Program-made: the position numbers and the translations under genes
Shown here: piece by piece, positions 16,410 to 27,637 of the stretch
Position numbering within the stretch: the first letter of the stretch is position 1
Layout: every line of letters starts with the position of its first letter
Origin: Fidelibacterota bacterium
GTDB taxonomy: Bacteria; Fidelibacterota; Marinisomatia; Marinisomatales; TCS55
Direction: 5' to 3'
DNA: 64,000 bases
Assembly: GCA_004124385.1 (NCBI GenBank)
Contig: SCKN01000003.1
Span: forward strand, 38,501-102,500
The notes under the pieces: generated by a model
The model's database searches: none
Told to the model about the DNA's origin: nothing
Seen by the model: only the letters and a program-made list of their open reading frames with translations

Positions 16410-17371
16410 TCATTACACCCAAAGAACTTCGTGATCGAATAGACGAATTCACCGTGTTAGATGTCCGCCCTGAAACACAGAGAAATGAATTTCCCATGGA
16501 TGGATTAGAAACGATTATTTCCAAAGATGGATCCACTCCAAATCTTGAAGGAAAAAAGGTATTGGTCTGTCAGTTTGGAATTGTGACGGAAGGCATGATA
16601 ATCGAAAATGAATTAGACGATATATTTAGTTTATTAGGCGGCGCCCAGGCGTGGATTCAATTTCAATCTGAAAATGAAGATTTGAGCAGATGGTCCCGAC
16701 AAACAATTCTACCCGAAATAGGAATGGACGGCCAGAAAAAACTTATGAATGCAACGGTAGCCGTCGTTGGTTTGGGTGGATTGGGTTGTCCCGTTTCACA
16801 ATCACTGGTGACTGCCGGAATAGGAAAACTGGTCTTGATGGATGGGGATATTGTGGAATTGTCCAATCTTCATCGCCAGCCCCTACATGGTCCTGATGAT
16901 TTGGAAAAAAAGAAAGTCAAATCAGCTGAAGAAAGTTTGAGCAAAATAAATTCGGTGACGACAATTAAAATTGTGGACGATTATTTGGATGAACAAAATG
17001 GATTGGATATCATTCGAAATTGTGATGTTGTCATCGATGCCACGGACAATATTGAAACACGGCAATTGATTGACCGATTTTCCAAAGAAACAAATGTACC
17101 CATGGTTTATGGCGGATTGTATCGCTGGGAAGGACAAGTGGCTGTTTTGAATATGGATGGAAGTCCGGGGTATAAAGAATTATTCCCGGAACCGCCATCG
17201 GGTGGAGACACCTGTGCAGATGCGGGTGTTTTGGGGATGCTCCCAAATATTATTGGCAATATCCAAGCAATGGAAGTAGTGAAATTGATTATAGGAATAG
17301 AGCCCAATCTTGTAGGGAAATTGCTCATCTATGATGGAATGAATCATTCAACACAAATAATACAATTATGA
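16406..17371 (+). CDS. moeB: Rhodanese-like/ThiF (E1-like) fusion, MoaD-activating enzyme
   Basis: 321 residues. Residues 95-321 are a ThiF/MoeB E1-like adenylyltransferase: WSRQTILPEIG, the nucleotide loop VVGLGGLGCPVSQ, DGDIVELSNLHRQ, DATDN and GGLYRWEGQV. It should activate the C-terminal glycine of MoaD. Residues 1-90 are a degenerate rhodanese-like domain with a cysteine in VLVCQFG. This order is the reverse of the common ThiF-rhodanese fusion. The two CxxC pairs that bind structural zinc in E. coli MoeB are missing; only single Cys in GDTCADAG is kept. It overlaps moeA and moaD by four bases each. Confidence 0.86.
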   Translation: MIITPKELRDRIDEFTVLDVRPETQRNEFPMDGLETIISKDGSTPNLEGKKVLVCQFGIVTEGMIIENELDDIFSLLGGAQAWIQFQSENEDLSRWSRQTILPEIGMDGQKKLMNATVAVVGLGGLGCPVSQSLVTAGIGKLVLMDGDIVELSNLHRQPLHGPDDLEKKKVKSAEESLSKINSVTTIKIVDDYLDEQNGLDIIRNCDVVIDATDNIETRQLIDRFSKETNVPMVYGGLYRWEGQVAVLNMDGSPGYKELFPEPPSGGDTCADAGVLGMLPNIIGNIQAMEVVKLIIGIEPNLVGKLLIYDGMNHSTQIIQL

Positions 17372-17613
17372 TAAAAGTTACAATTAAATGTTTTTCTCAA
17401 GTGAAATATGCTTTGGGGACGAACGAATTGATTTTAGAATTAGATTCTGGAACCACCACATCTAAATTGGAGCAATTGGTCAGAGAAATGGCTGAAGGGA
17501 AATTAGATGACATCTCCTTGAGAGTGGCTGTGAATCAGAAATATGTGCCTAATGAAGTTGAATTACAGGACGGTGATGAAGTGGCATTTATTCCACCCGT
17601 TCAAGGAGGCTAA
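17368..17613 (+). CDS. moaD: Molybdopterin synthase sulfur carrier subunit
   Basis: An 81-residue ubiquitin-like protein. The C-terminus is PPVQGG, whose terminal glycine is thiocarboxylated after adenylation by the preceding E1-like enzyme. FSQVKYALG and the GDEVAFIPP segment are typical of MoaD. Its start overlaps the moeB-like stop, and moaE begins on the base after its own stop, so expression is tightly coupled. Confidence 0.94.
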   Translation: MIKVTIKCFSQVKYALGTNELILELDSGTTTSKLEQLVREMAEGKLDDISLRVAVNQKYVPNEVELQDGDEVAFIPPVQGG

Positions 17614-18030
17614 ATGGTAACTGTTGAAATCGTCAATGGACCTATATCCTTTTTTTCGAATGATGATTCACGTGAACAAAATGGAGCAGAACTCATTTTT
17701 AATGGACGAGTTCGTGCCACGGAACATGGCAAAAATATTACTGCATTGGAATATGAGCAATACGAGGGTATGGCTGAAGTAGAACTGACTCAATTAGCCA
17801 AAGCCACATGTGAAAAATTCCCCATTCATGATTTATACTGTAAACATCGAATAGGCAGAGTGGTTGTAGGAGAGACCAGTCTTCATGTTGTGATTTGGTC
17901 TAAACATCGGAAAGAAGGATTAGACGCTATGACATGGTTCATAACCGAGCTCAAAAAACGCATCCCCATTTGGAAATGGGCGATTTTAGAAGATGGATCA
18001 AAAATTCCCAGCGAATGTTCTCACGAATAA
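17614..18030 (+). CDS. moaE: Molybdopterin synthase catalytic subunit
   Basis: A 138-residue MoaE that transfers two sulfurs from thiocarboxylated MoaD to cyclic pyranopterin monophosphate. Seen are FNGRVRATEHG, LEYEQYEGMAE, HRIGRVVVGETS and the active-site lysine region LKKRIPIWKWAI, where E. coli MoaE has its catalytic lysines. The ATG follows the moaD stop with no gap. It is the last clear cofactor gene; the anion carrier begins 27 bases later. Confidence 0.94.
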   Translation: MVTVEIVNGPISFFSNDDSREQNGAELIFNGRVRATEHGKNITALEYEQYEGMAEVELTQLAKATCEKFPIHDLYCKHRIGRVVVGETSLHVVIWSKHRKEGLDAMTWFITELKKRIPIWKWAILEDGSKIPSECSHE

Positions 18031-18057
18031 ATATTCCATCTTAAATTCACAGTCTTC

Positions 18058-19470
18058 ATGCTTGGATTTTCAAACCGATCGCTAACCAATTTCCTTTTCT
18101 GGGCAACCCAGAAGAAATGGTTCCTTATCACAATGCTGGTGGGAGCTATACTTTATCTTTTACCTACACCTTCAGGTCTTACATTAGAAGGTTATCGAAT
18201 TATAATAATTGTCATAACTGCGTTTATGATGATTATAACAGAGCCAATTCCTCTTCCGGGAGTCGCAATTTATATATTAGTCATGGAAGTCGTCTTGGGT
18301 ATTGGTAGCCCAGAAGAGATATCCAAATCGTTTATGAATGATGCTGTCTTTTTTATTATGGGGTCATTAATGCTGGCGGTAGCGATTGTACAACAAGGGT
18401 GGGATAAACGAATTGCATTGGGCATTATTCGATTAACAGGCAATAAAACCAAAAACATTGTTTTTGGGTTCACAGCTATTTCTGCTATAATGTCATCTTT
18501 TATCGGTGAACATACAGTTGCGGCCATCATGCTTCCCATCGCCATGACATTAATAAAATTCACGTCTGAAGATGGGGAGAAAGTGCATGGATTAAGTGCT
18601 GTCCTGTTATTCTCAATTGCATATGGATGTTTAATTGGATCTATTGGTACACCCTCTGGAGGCGGGAGAAATGTTATTATTATGTCCTATTTACAGGATA
18701 TTAATATTTCTATTTCATATCTGAATTGGATGATCTTGGTATATCCATTGGTTTTGATTTTGATTCCGATAGTGTCATGGATACTTGTTAAAAGTTTTTC
18801 TCCTGAATATGATCGATTAGATACAGGAGTCAGAAAATTAGTAGTGCAAGTTGCAAAATCTCCAGAATTAACAGGGCGAAATACATTAGCCGTTTTCATT
18901 TTCTTTCTGGTATTTTTAGGTTGGGTGTTTTTAAGTGAAACGCTTGGATTAGGGATTATAGCTCTTGCCGGTGTTCTGATGTATTTGATTGCCGGATTTG
19001 TAAAATGGGAAGATATAAGCCGAAATACGCATTGGGGAGTTATTATTCTATTTGGTTCAACTATTTCTCTGGGTGCAAATATTAAAGGAACTGGAGCCGC
19101 TTTTTGGCTGGCAAATAAGGTTATATATGTTTTTGGATCATTGATGGAAATGTTTCCGTTTTTTACCGATACGATTATTGTTATTATGACTACGACAATG
19201 GCGAATGTTTTATCCAGTTCTGCTACTGTGGCTGTTCTGGGTCCGATTACAATGAATATGGGAACGGATTCTTTACATTTGGGAATGGTAACTGCTTTGG
19301 CATCGGCTTTCGGGTTTTTCACAGTTGTGGCAGCTCCAGCGTGTACCATCATCTATTCAAGCGGATTGGTAACTGCAAAAGAATTTCTGAAGGCAGGCTG
19401 GAGAGTAGGAATAACCTGCATCGTTTTATTAATTACCTATACCAACACTTATTGGATGGTTTTTAAATAA
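18058..19470 (+). CDS. SLC13/DASS family sodium-anion symporter
   Basis: 470 residues with about eleven membrane helices. Paired motifs SSFIGEHTVAAIMLPI (near residue 145) and SSSATVAVLGPI (near 383) sit where DASS carriers have the Ser-Asn-Thr anion/sodium sites, though the exact SNT triad is altered. EPIPLPGVAIYILV near residue 62 is also family-like. Substrates of the family are sulfate, phosphate or dicarboxylates. Position next to the molybdenum genes suggests sulfate or molybdate (inference). It is spaced 27 bases from moaE and 24 from the Usp gene. Confidence 0.85.
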   Translation: MLGFSNRSLTNFLFWATQKKWFLITMLVGAILYLLPTPSGLTLEGYRIIIIVITAFMMIITEPIPLPGVAIYILVMEVVLGIGSPEEISKSFMNDAVFFIMGSLMLAVAIVQQGWDKRIALGIIRLTGNKTKNIVFGFTAISAIMSSFIGEHTVAAIMLPIAMTLIKFTSEDGEKVHGLSAVLLFSIAYGCLIGSIGTPSGGGRNVIIMSYLQDINISISYLNWMILVYPLVLILIPIVSWILVKSFSPEYDRLDTGVRKLVVQVAKSPELTGRNTLAVFIFFLVFLGWVFLSETLGLGIIALAGVLMYLIAGFVKWEDISRNTHWGVIILFGSTISLGANIKGTGAAFWLANKVIYVFGSLMEMFPFFTDTIIVIMTTTMANVLSSSATVAVLGPITMNMGTDSLHLGMVTALASAFGFFTVVAAPACTIIYSSGLVTAKEFLKAGWRVGITCIVLLITYTNTYWMVFK

Positions 19471-19494
19471 AATGGGACTAATATAGGTAATACC

Positions 19495-20379
19495 GTGAAA
19501 ATATTAATTGCTATAGGAAGTAAAGAATTTTCAAAACCCACACTTCGAACGGGTTTGAAAGTTGCCAAAGCATTTCGTGCATCAACGACTATTGTTGATG
19601 TTGGCGAAAAAATTGGCAAATTTAATGCAAAGATTATTGGGCTAGCTCACGAACGGATGGAATCATGGGAATTCGACAGGCCAGGTGTAGATGTTTTGGA
19701 ATGGGCGTTTCAATATTTAGCGGATAATAAATTTATAGAACCAAATACAATTGAAGCAGGTTTCCCAAAAAACACATTGGTAGAAACAGGTTCGAATAGA
19801 GCAGAAGTATATTTAAAAGGAACCGTGTGCAAAGATGTAAATCTTATTTTAAGAAATGGTGATATTATTTCTGAATTGCGAGATGAAGTGCACACAGGTA
19901 GGTATGATGTAACTATTATAGGTGGGAGTCAAAAACGCAGAATGGCTCATGATTTAATCCAATATATTGACAGCTCAATTTTTATTGTGAATCAATTAAT
20001 AAGTGCTCAAACATATAGAATTTTATTGGCCGTAGACGATTCATCAGGAACTAAAAAAGCTATTAAATATGGAGCAAGGGTTGCTCAAGCATTTGATATC
20101 GGCGTAGACATACTTACAGTAAGTAAAAATGAAACATTCCGTGATGGCTATCGGAATGCCGCTGAACGAGCTGCAAAATTTATGAGGCGTGCGGGAATTG
20201 ATTGTAAAAATATGTATAAAGTGGGTGATCCTGCAACTGTGATTAAGGAAGAATCCGGTAATGACCATATAATTGTTATGGGAGCTTCAACTAGAAATCC
20301 ATTGGCTAAATTTTTTAAAGGGAGCAAACCTTTAAAAGTCATGGAAGAGTGTAAATGTCCAATTTTAATTGTTAAATAA
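19495..20379 (+). CDS. Tandem universal stress protein (two Usp domains)
   Basis: 294 residues made of two Usp alpha/beta domains (about 1-165 and 180-294). The second ends with the ATP-binding pattern MGASTRNPLAKFFKGS followed by CPILIVK. The first has a less conserved loop, GGSQKRRMAHD. The start is GTG at 19495 with AGG nine bases upstream. Usp proteins sense energy or stress state through nucleotide binding. Being placed behind a DASS carrier, it may regulate that carrier (inference). Confidence 0.82.
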   Translation: MKILIAIGSKEFSKPTLRTGLKVAKAFRASTTIVDVGEKIGKFNAKIIGLAHERMESWEFDRPGVDVLEWAFQYLADNKFIEPNTIEAGFPKNTLVETGSNRAEVYLKGTVCKDVNLILRNGDIISELRDEVHTGRYDVTIIGGSQKRRMAHDLIQYIDSSIFIVNQLISAQTYRILLAVDDSSGTKKAIKYGARVAQAFDIGVDILTVSKNETFRDGYRNAAERAAKFMRRAGIDCKNMYKVGDPATVIKEESGNDHIIVMGASTRNPLAKFFKGSKPLKVMEECKCPILIVK

Positions 20380-20400
20380 TTATTTAATCGAGGTTTCCCC

Positions 20401-21978
20401 ATGTTCCAAAATATAGCACTGAACATTCTACTCGTCGTTTTTATTGTCGTTATTACCATCCCACCTCTCTTATTCGTTTATTTATACTTTAAAGATAAAC
20501 GTCAGAGCCAGCATTCAATTCTCCGCAATTTCCCATTATTGGGAAGAATCCGATATGTATTTGAAATGATGGGCCCAGAATTACGCCAGTATATGTTTGA
20601 TTCAGATTATGAGGGAAAACCATTTAGCCGAACTGATTTTGCAAATATTGTCGTAGCTGGGAAATATATGAAAACGCTTATTGCGTTTGGATCAAAGCGT
20701 GACTTTGAAAAGCCAGGTTGGTTTCTACGGAACTCTATGTTCCCAAAATTAGCAGAAGAAATGCGAGTAGTCTGCACTCCAAAAATAAAAACCAAACGAT
20801 ATGTGGGCACTGAAGGATTGTTCTCTAGAAAAGAAAGTTTAGAAGAAATTGATGTTCAGCCTTGGCTTCTTACCGAAGAAGATGCCATAGTTATAGGACC
20901 CAATTGTAAAACTCCGTGGAAAACATACGGCACAGTTGGTATGAGTGCAATGAGTTACGGAGCTTTGGGTGAAAATGCAATCAGTTCTATGAGTTTAGGG
21001 TTGGGAAAAGCTCAAGGGTCATGGGTTCACACTGGAGAAGGAGGATTAGCTAGTTACCATTTGTTAGGTGGTGGGGATGTCATTATGCAATTAGGTCCCG
21101 GTCTATTCGGTGTCAGAACGAAAGAGGGTGAATTTTGCCCAGATACATTCAAAGAAAAAGCGGCAAATCCCCAAGTGCGAATGTTCGAAATAAAACTCGC
21201 ACAAGGTGCAAAGATTCGAGGTGGTCACGTTGAAGGTAGCAAAGTGAATGAAGAAATTGCAGCTATCCGTGGAGTCACACCTTGGAAGAATGTGGATTCA
21301 CCAAATCGTCATCGTCAATTTCATGATACATTATCTTTATTTGATTTTATTGATCAATTAAGAGATATTGGAGGTAAACCAATTGGGATAAAAATTGTTA
21401 TGGGTGGTCCAGATTCTGCAAATGATTTATGCAAAACGATGGCGGAAACAGGTCGCGGCCCGGATACAATTACAATAGATGGCGGTGAAGGTGGTTCTGG
21501 AGCTACCTATCAGGAAATGGCTGATACAATGGGATTACCTCTTAAATCAGGATTATTATATTTGGATAATGCACTTCGAAAGTATGGTGTTCGTGATCGT
21601 GTAAAAGTATTTGCAAGTGGAAAACTATTCAGTCCGGATAAAATTGCAATCGCCATGGGTATGGGAGCTGATTTAGTAAATATTGCCCGAGGAATGATGA
21701 TTTCTGTTGGGTGCATCGGAGCTCAAAAATGTCATACGAATAAATGTCCGGTGGGTGTTGCTACAACCGATCCAGGTCATCAAAAAGCTTTAGTCGTCGA
21801 TGAAAAACAATGGCGTGTTCTGAATTATATAATAACGTTACGCAATGGATTGAATTCTCTTGCTGCTGCTTCAGGATTGAACAACTATACAGAGTTTAAC
21901 AGAAGTCATGTCGTATATAAAGATCAACAGGGTCATGTGCAAACATTGGAAGATATATTTCCATATCCTGAAAATTAA
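20401..21978 (+). CDS. FMN-binding glutamate synthase-like protein
   Basis: 525 residues. An N-terminal membrane helix (about residues 4-25) is followed by the central FMN/TIM-barrel domain of glutamate synthase: GMSAMSYGALGENA, HTGEGG, KIAQGAK-like KLAQGAKIRGG, TIDGGEGGSGATY, and the 3Fe-4S cysteine set CIGAQKCHTNKCPVG. The glutaminase domain of GltB is absent, as in the short membrane-bound family found next to transporters. A GAGG ribosome site precedes the ATG. The physiological reaction of this short family is not established. Confidence 0.85.
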   Translation: MFQNIALNILLVVFIVVITIPPLLFVYLYFKDKRQSQHSILRNFPLLGRIRYVFEMMGPELRQYMFDSDYEGKPFSRTDFANIVVAGKYMKTLIAFGSKRDFEKPGWFLRNSMFPKLAEEMRVVCTPKIKTKRYVGTEGLFSRKESLEEIDVQPWLLTEEDAIVIGPNCKTPWKTYGTVGMSAMSYGALGENAISSMSLGLGKAQGSWVHTGEGGLASYHLLGGGDVIMQLGPGLFGVRTKEGEFCPDTFKEKAANPQVRMFEIKLAQGAKIRGGHVEGSKVNEEIAAIRGVTPWKNVDSPNRHRQFHDTLSLFDFIDQLRDIGGKPIGIKIVMGGPDSANDLCKTMAETGRGPDTITIDGGEGGSGATYQEMADTMGLPLKSGLLYLDNALRKYGVRDRVKVFASGKLFSPDKIAIAMGMGADLVNIARGMMISVGCIGAQKCHTNKCPVGVATTDPGHQKALVVDEKQWRVLNYIITLRNGLNSLAAASGLNNYTEFNRSHVVYKDQQGHVQTLEDIFPYPEN

Positions 21979-22079
21979 CTCAATTACTAAATAATCCAAT
22001 TAGTTGAATGATGATTATAAAGCGTGTAATTTTATGACTTGGTTTTATAGGAAACAAATATCATTAAAGGAGAATCTCA

Positions 22080-22859
22080 ATGGAATTCATAACTCCCATT
22101 TTTAAATGGTTACACATTATTGCAGGCGTTCTTTGGATCGGGTTGCTTTATTTTTTCAATTGGATTAACGGTCATGTAGTTGCAACCATGGACGGCTCAA
22201 CAAAACAAAAGGTTATTCCAGAACTCATGCCGCGTGCTCTCTACTTTTTTCGCTGGGGTGCAGCTTGGACTTGGATTACAGGTATTGTTTTATTGCTGAT
22301 CGTATACTGGATGGGCATGAATGATTCAATGTTTAAAGAACTTGGCATTGACGATGAGCCTAGTAAGTTCAAACATCTTGCATATCTTTTACCTTTTGTA
22401 ATGGTTTTTGTATATGATGTATTTTACAAAAGTTCTATTAGTAAAAATACTCGAGTAGCAACAATAATAAGTTTTCTCGGTATTGTAGGTGTTTTATGTC
22501 TATTGATTTGCGTTTCTGAAATGGAGTCATATCGTGCATATAATATTCATATTGGAACAATGTTTGGCTCTATGATGGCTTTTAACGTGTGGTATAGAAT
22601 TTGGCCGGCACAGCAGCGTATTATTACCGCTATCAAAAATGGTGACGCACCGGATCCTGCAGATGCAGGTATGGCGGGTCTACGATCCAAACATAATACA
22701 TATATGTCCGTTCCATTGATTTGGACCATGATAAATGAACATACAGTTGGCGTATCGCATTATTTAGGCGGATATGGAGTATTATTAGTGATGATAGTTG
22801 TAGGTTGGCACTTGGTTTTTCAGATTTATAAAAAATCTGCCAAAGTCCAAGGGTTCTGA
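22080..22859 (+). CDS. PuuD-like (urate oxidase N-terminal domain) membrane protein
   Basis: 259 residues with about seven to eight membrane helices. The start WLHIIAGVLWIGLLYFFN, the following NGHVVATM and PRALYFFRWGAAWTW match the membrane domain of urate hydroxylase PuuD. The cytochrome c domain of PuuD is absent. Conserved histidines in the helices could ligate heme (family-based inference). An AAAGGAGA ribosome site lies just before the ATG. A strong terminator follows, so it ends the transcription unit running from the molybdenum genes or from an internal promoter. Urate as substrate is unproven. Confidence 0.75.
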   Translation: MEFITPIFKWLHIIAGVLWIGLLYFFNWINGHVVATMDGSTKQKVIPELMPRALYFFRWGAAWTWITGIVLLLIVYWMGMNDSMFKELGIDDEPSKFKHLAYLLPFVMVFVYDVFYKSSISKNTRVATIISFLGIVGVLCLLICVSEMESYRAYNIHIGTMFGSMMAFNVWYRIWPAQQRIITAIKNGDAPDPADAGMAGLRSKHNTYMSVPLIWTMINEHTVGVSHYLGGYGVLLVMIVVGWHLVFQIYKKSAKVQGF

Positions 22860-22895
22860 TTAAATAATAACACCACAAAAAAAGACTGAAAACAA

Positions 22896-22924
22896 AAAAC
22901 CCTGCCGAAGCAGGGTTTTTTATT
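22896..22924 (+). terminator. Intrinsic terminator after PuuD-like gene
   Basis: AAAACCCTGC and GCAGGGTTTT form a perfect stem around a CGAA tetraloop, followed by T residues. It lies 37 bases after the stop of the PuuD-like gene. Confidence 0.9.
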
Positions 22925-23061
22925 GGAGGGTGTTTTTATAGGGCAAATCTAATTTTTGAAAACTTTTCTTATATACACCTTTACAAATATTTGTGCGTTT
23001 AATATTTATTTAACTTCCGTACCTGAAATTAATAATAAATAAACAAATAACACTATCTTTC

Positions 23062-23247
23062 ATGCAAAATAAATTAAAAAAAATAATTTGGCTATACATA
23101 TCATCATTCGGCATCATGTTTGCTTTATTGTCGTGGTTTCAGGAAATGGGTGTACTTTCTAATTCTTTAGGGTGGTGGAAAGGTGGATTTGCTGCAATAT
23201 GCGGTTTAGTCCTATATTTGATTTTACCAGCAAAAATTGATCATTAA
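23062..23247 (+). CDS. Small two-helix membrane protein
   Basis: 61 residues with two hydrophobic segments (about 8-25 and 38-56) separated by a Gly/Trp-rich turn and a basic N-terminus. No family is recognised. It ends four bases before the ATG of the DMT transporter and is probably co-transcribed with it. No clear ribosome binding site is seen. Confidence 0.6.
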   Translation: MQNKLKKIIWLYISSFGIMFALLSWFQEMGVLSNSLGWWKGGFAAICGLVLYLILPAKIDH

Positions 23248-23251
23248 TTCG

Positions 23252-24076
23252 ATGAAACACAGCACAGCTGTATTTTATTTAGTGCTTGCCGGCCTTTTGT
23301 GGAGTTTGGCTGGTGTATTGATTAAAAGTATTCCATGGCCACCTTTGGCTATTGCAGGGTTGCGTAGTGGATTAGCAGCAATTACAATAATGATATATCT
23401 TAAAAGACCACGATTTACATGGTCAAAATATCAAATTGGCGCTGCCATTGCCTATGCTGCAACAGTGACATTGTTTGTCCTTGCGAATAAATTGACGACA
23501 GCCGGAAATGCAATATTACTTCAATATACTGCTCCGGTTTATGTCGCATTGATGAGCTATTCCATTTTAGGTGAACGGTCTACAAAAGTAGATTGGCTGT
23601 CAATTCTCATTATGTTAACTGGACTAGCATTGTTCTTTTTAGATGATTTGACGACAGCTGGATATTTAGGAAATATTTATGCAATTATAGCTGGAATTGC
23701 TTTTGCTTTTTTTATTGTATTTCTTCGTAAACAAAAAAACGCATCTCTTGGGGAATCTATTTTATTAGGGAATTTACTTACTCTTTTAATTGGGCTCCCT
23801 GCAATTACTACATCTGTATCGTGGGATATTCAACCATGGATTTTCACATTTATTTTGGGAATTTTTCAATTGGGTATTCCTTATATTCTTTTTTCGATTG
23901 CTATTAAACACGTTACGGCACTTGATGCAATTATTTATCCTATAATCGAGCCCATTATTAATCCTGTGTTAGTTTATTTACTTATAGGAGAGGCTCTGGG
24001 GCCCTGGGCTGTGTGGGGCGGTCTACTTGTATTAGGGGGAGTTATCTTCCGGGGAGTTGTCCAAAAGATAAAATAA
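23252..24076 (+). CDS. EamA/DMT superfamily transporter
   Basis: 274 residues from the ATG at 23252; an earlier in-frame TTG would overlap the preceding gene. Ten hydrophobic helices form two EamA repeats: LAGLLWSLAGVLIK...PPLAIAGLR in the first, and AIIAGIAFAFFIVFLRK with IEPIINPVLVYLLIGE in the second. Such proteins export amino acids, nucleosides or other metabolites; the substrate cannot be read from sequence. A shared bidirectional terminator follows. Confidence 0.88.
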   Translation: MKHSTAVFYLVLAGLLWSLAGVLIKSIPWPPLAIAGLRSGLAAITIMIYLKRPRFTWSKYQIGAAIAYAATVTLFVLANKLTTAGNAILLQYTAPVYVALMSYSILGERSTKVDWLSILIMLTGLALFFLDDLTTAGYLGNIYAIIAGIAFAFFIVFLRKQKNASLGESILLGNLLTLLIGLPAITTSVSWDIQPWIFTFILGIFQLGIPYILFSIAIKHVTALDAIIYPIIEPIINPVLVYLLIGEALGPWAVWGGLLVLGGVIFRGVVQKIK

Positions 24077-24102
24077 AAAACCCCGCAAAAACGAGGTTTT
24101 TT
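24075..24102. terminator. Bidirectional intrinsic terminator
   Basis: AAAAAACCCCG and CGAGGTTTTTT pair (one mismatch) around CAAAAA. It has an A-run on one side and a T-run on the other, serving the DMT transporter on plus and the small zinc protein on minus. Confidence 0.8.
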
Positions 24103-24119
24103 ATTTATGAAAAATTCAG

Positions 24120-24332
24120 TTATTCACTTGCTGAATCTGATGTACTACAGGACATATCATTTCCACAGCACATTGGTGATTTAATCATACCACAGCCATT
24201 AGGACATTTTGCCACGCCCACTTGTGTGCCGTCGTCTTTTGTAATATGATCATGTACCAGTTCAGCGCTGCATTTGGCGCAGGTTAATCCTGTAACGCCC
24301 ATACCGCAATGTTCACATGTAAAATCTAACAT
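24120..24332 (-). CDS. Small cysteine-rich zinc-ribbon protein
   Basis: 70 residues from the ATG at 24330-24332, chosen because GAGG lies eight bases upstream; an ATG 11 codons earlier is possible. Nine cysteines: Cys6/Cys9 and Cys18/Cys21 form a rubredoxin-like zinc knuckle, with CPNGC (43-47) and CC (55-56) as a second site. A Ser-rich tail follows. No named family is recognised. It is divergent from perR, with the palindromic operator between them, so it may be under the same peroxide control (inference). Confidence 0.7.
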   Translation of the reverse strand: MLDFTCEHCGMGVTGLTCAKCSAELVHDHITKDDGTQVGVAKCPNGCGMIKSPMCCGNDMSCSTSDSASE

Positions 24333-24410
24333 TTCTTTATCCTCATTTATTGGGTTAAATAACATGAAAAATTAATATCCTTTATAGATATAAAATGAAA
24401 ATAATAAATT

Positions 24411-24439
24411 ATATAAGTAGGAACAATTCCTACTTATAT
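24411..24439. promoter_or_regulatory. Probable PerR/Fur-type operator
   Basis: A perfect inverted repeat: ATATAAGTAGGAA, spacer CAA, TTCCTACTTATAT. It lies 13 bases before the perR ATG and about 80 bases from the divergent zinc-protein start. Size and AT-rich symmetric form suit a Fur-family dimer site, and PerR proteins commonly autoregulate. The sequence differs from the Bacillus Per box, so the assignment rests on position and symmetry. Confidence 0.6.
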
Positions 24440-24451
24440 TTAATTTTACTT

Positions 24452-27040
<2,589 letters not shown>

Positions 27041-27059
27041 TCTGAATTAAAATTCCATT

Positions 27060-27094
27060 AAAAAGCCCCTTCCATTTTTCGAAGGGGCTTTTTA
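27060..27094 (+). terminator. Intrinsic terminator after katG
   Basis: AAAAAGCCCCTTC and GAAGGGGCTTTTT pair perfectly around CATTTTTC, followed by ATTTTT. It ends the perR-katG unit. Confidence 0.92.
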
Positions 27095-27204
27095 TTTTTA
27101 AAATGTTTTCAAGAAATTGATTATTTTCTTGTAGAAAAATAGTCTTAAATTTCCTCCTGCGTAAGTAACAGTTTTTTCAAATTTCATTCGAGGTAGTAAA
27201 ATAA

Positions 27205-27636
27205 ATGTCAAATTGGAATAAAAATCGTTTCACTGATCATATGACTGAAAACTGCAGTCGTGAAGTAGCCAAAGTTGGGAATGCCATCATCGAGTTCACA
27301 GAAAAACATGCTGATGAAATTACCTGGGGTCGTGGAACTGATCACGGTACGTTAACATTTCGTTGTAATTCTGATTTTGGTGTGTTGCCATTATTTCATA
27401 TGACAAGCGAAGGTAACTTAAATATTCAGGTAAATTTTCTGCGGAGTAAAGGTGTGCCTAAACAAGTTATGCTGGATATGGTTCGTAAACTGGAATCAAA
27501 TTTTCTCCGTGATTATGATGTTGTCATGTATGATGTCGATACATTTGAGCCCATCAACGAATTATTTTTTACGTCTTCGCAAGTGGATAAATTCCTGAAT
27601 ACAATGGAAGGGTGCTGCTACAGGCTCCGACAATAA
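27205..27636 (+). CDS. Conserved-looking hypothetical protein, 143 aa
   Basis: Start supported by CGAGGT upstream of the ATG at 27205. The protein is soluble and mixed alpha/beta, with WGRGTDHGTLTFRC, a beta-rich centre and a helix LDMVRKLESNF, then a C-terminal GCCYRLRQ. No family is recognised and no catalytic motif is evident. One base separates it from the VKOR-like gene, so the two are probably co-translated. Confidence 0.65.
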   Translation: MSNWNKNRFTDHMTENCSREVAKVGNAIIEFTEKHADEITWGRGTDHGTLTFRCNSDFGVLPLFHMTSEGNLNIQVNFLRSKGVPKQVMLDMVRKLESNFLRDYDVVMYDVDTFEPINELFFTSSQVDKFLNTMEGCCYRLRQ

Positions 27637-27637
27637 A

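Noticed and set aside
18687..19352. 221-codon frame antisense to the SLC13 carrier
   Set aside because: Shadow of a membrane-protein gene; composition is driven by the sense strand and no motif is present.
23237..23251. TTG start for the DMT transporter
   Set aside because: It would overlap the preceding small gene; the ATG at 23252 gives the usual short polar N-terminus.
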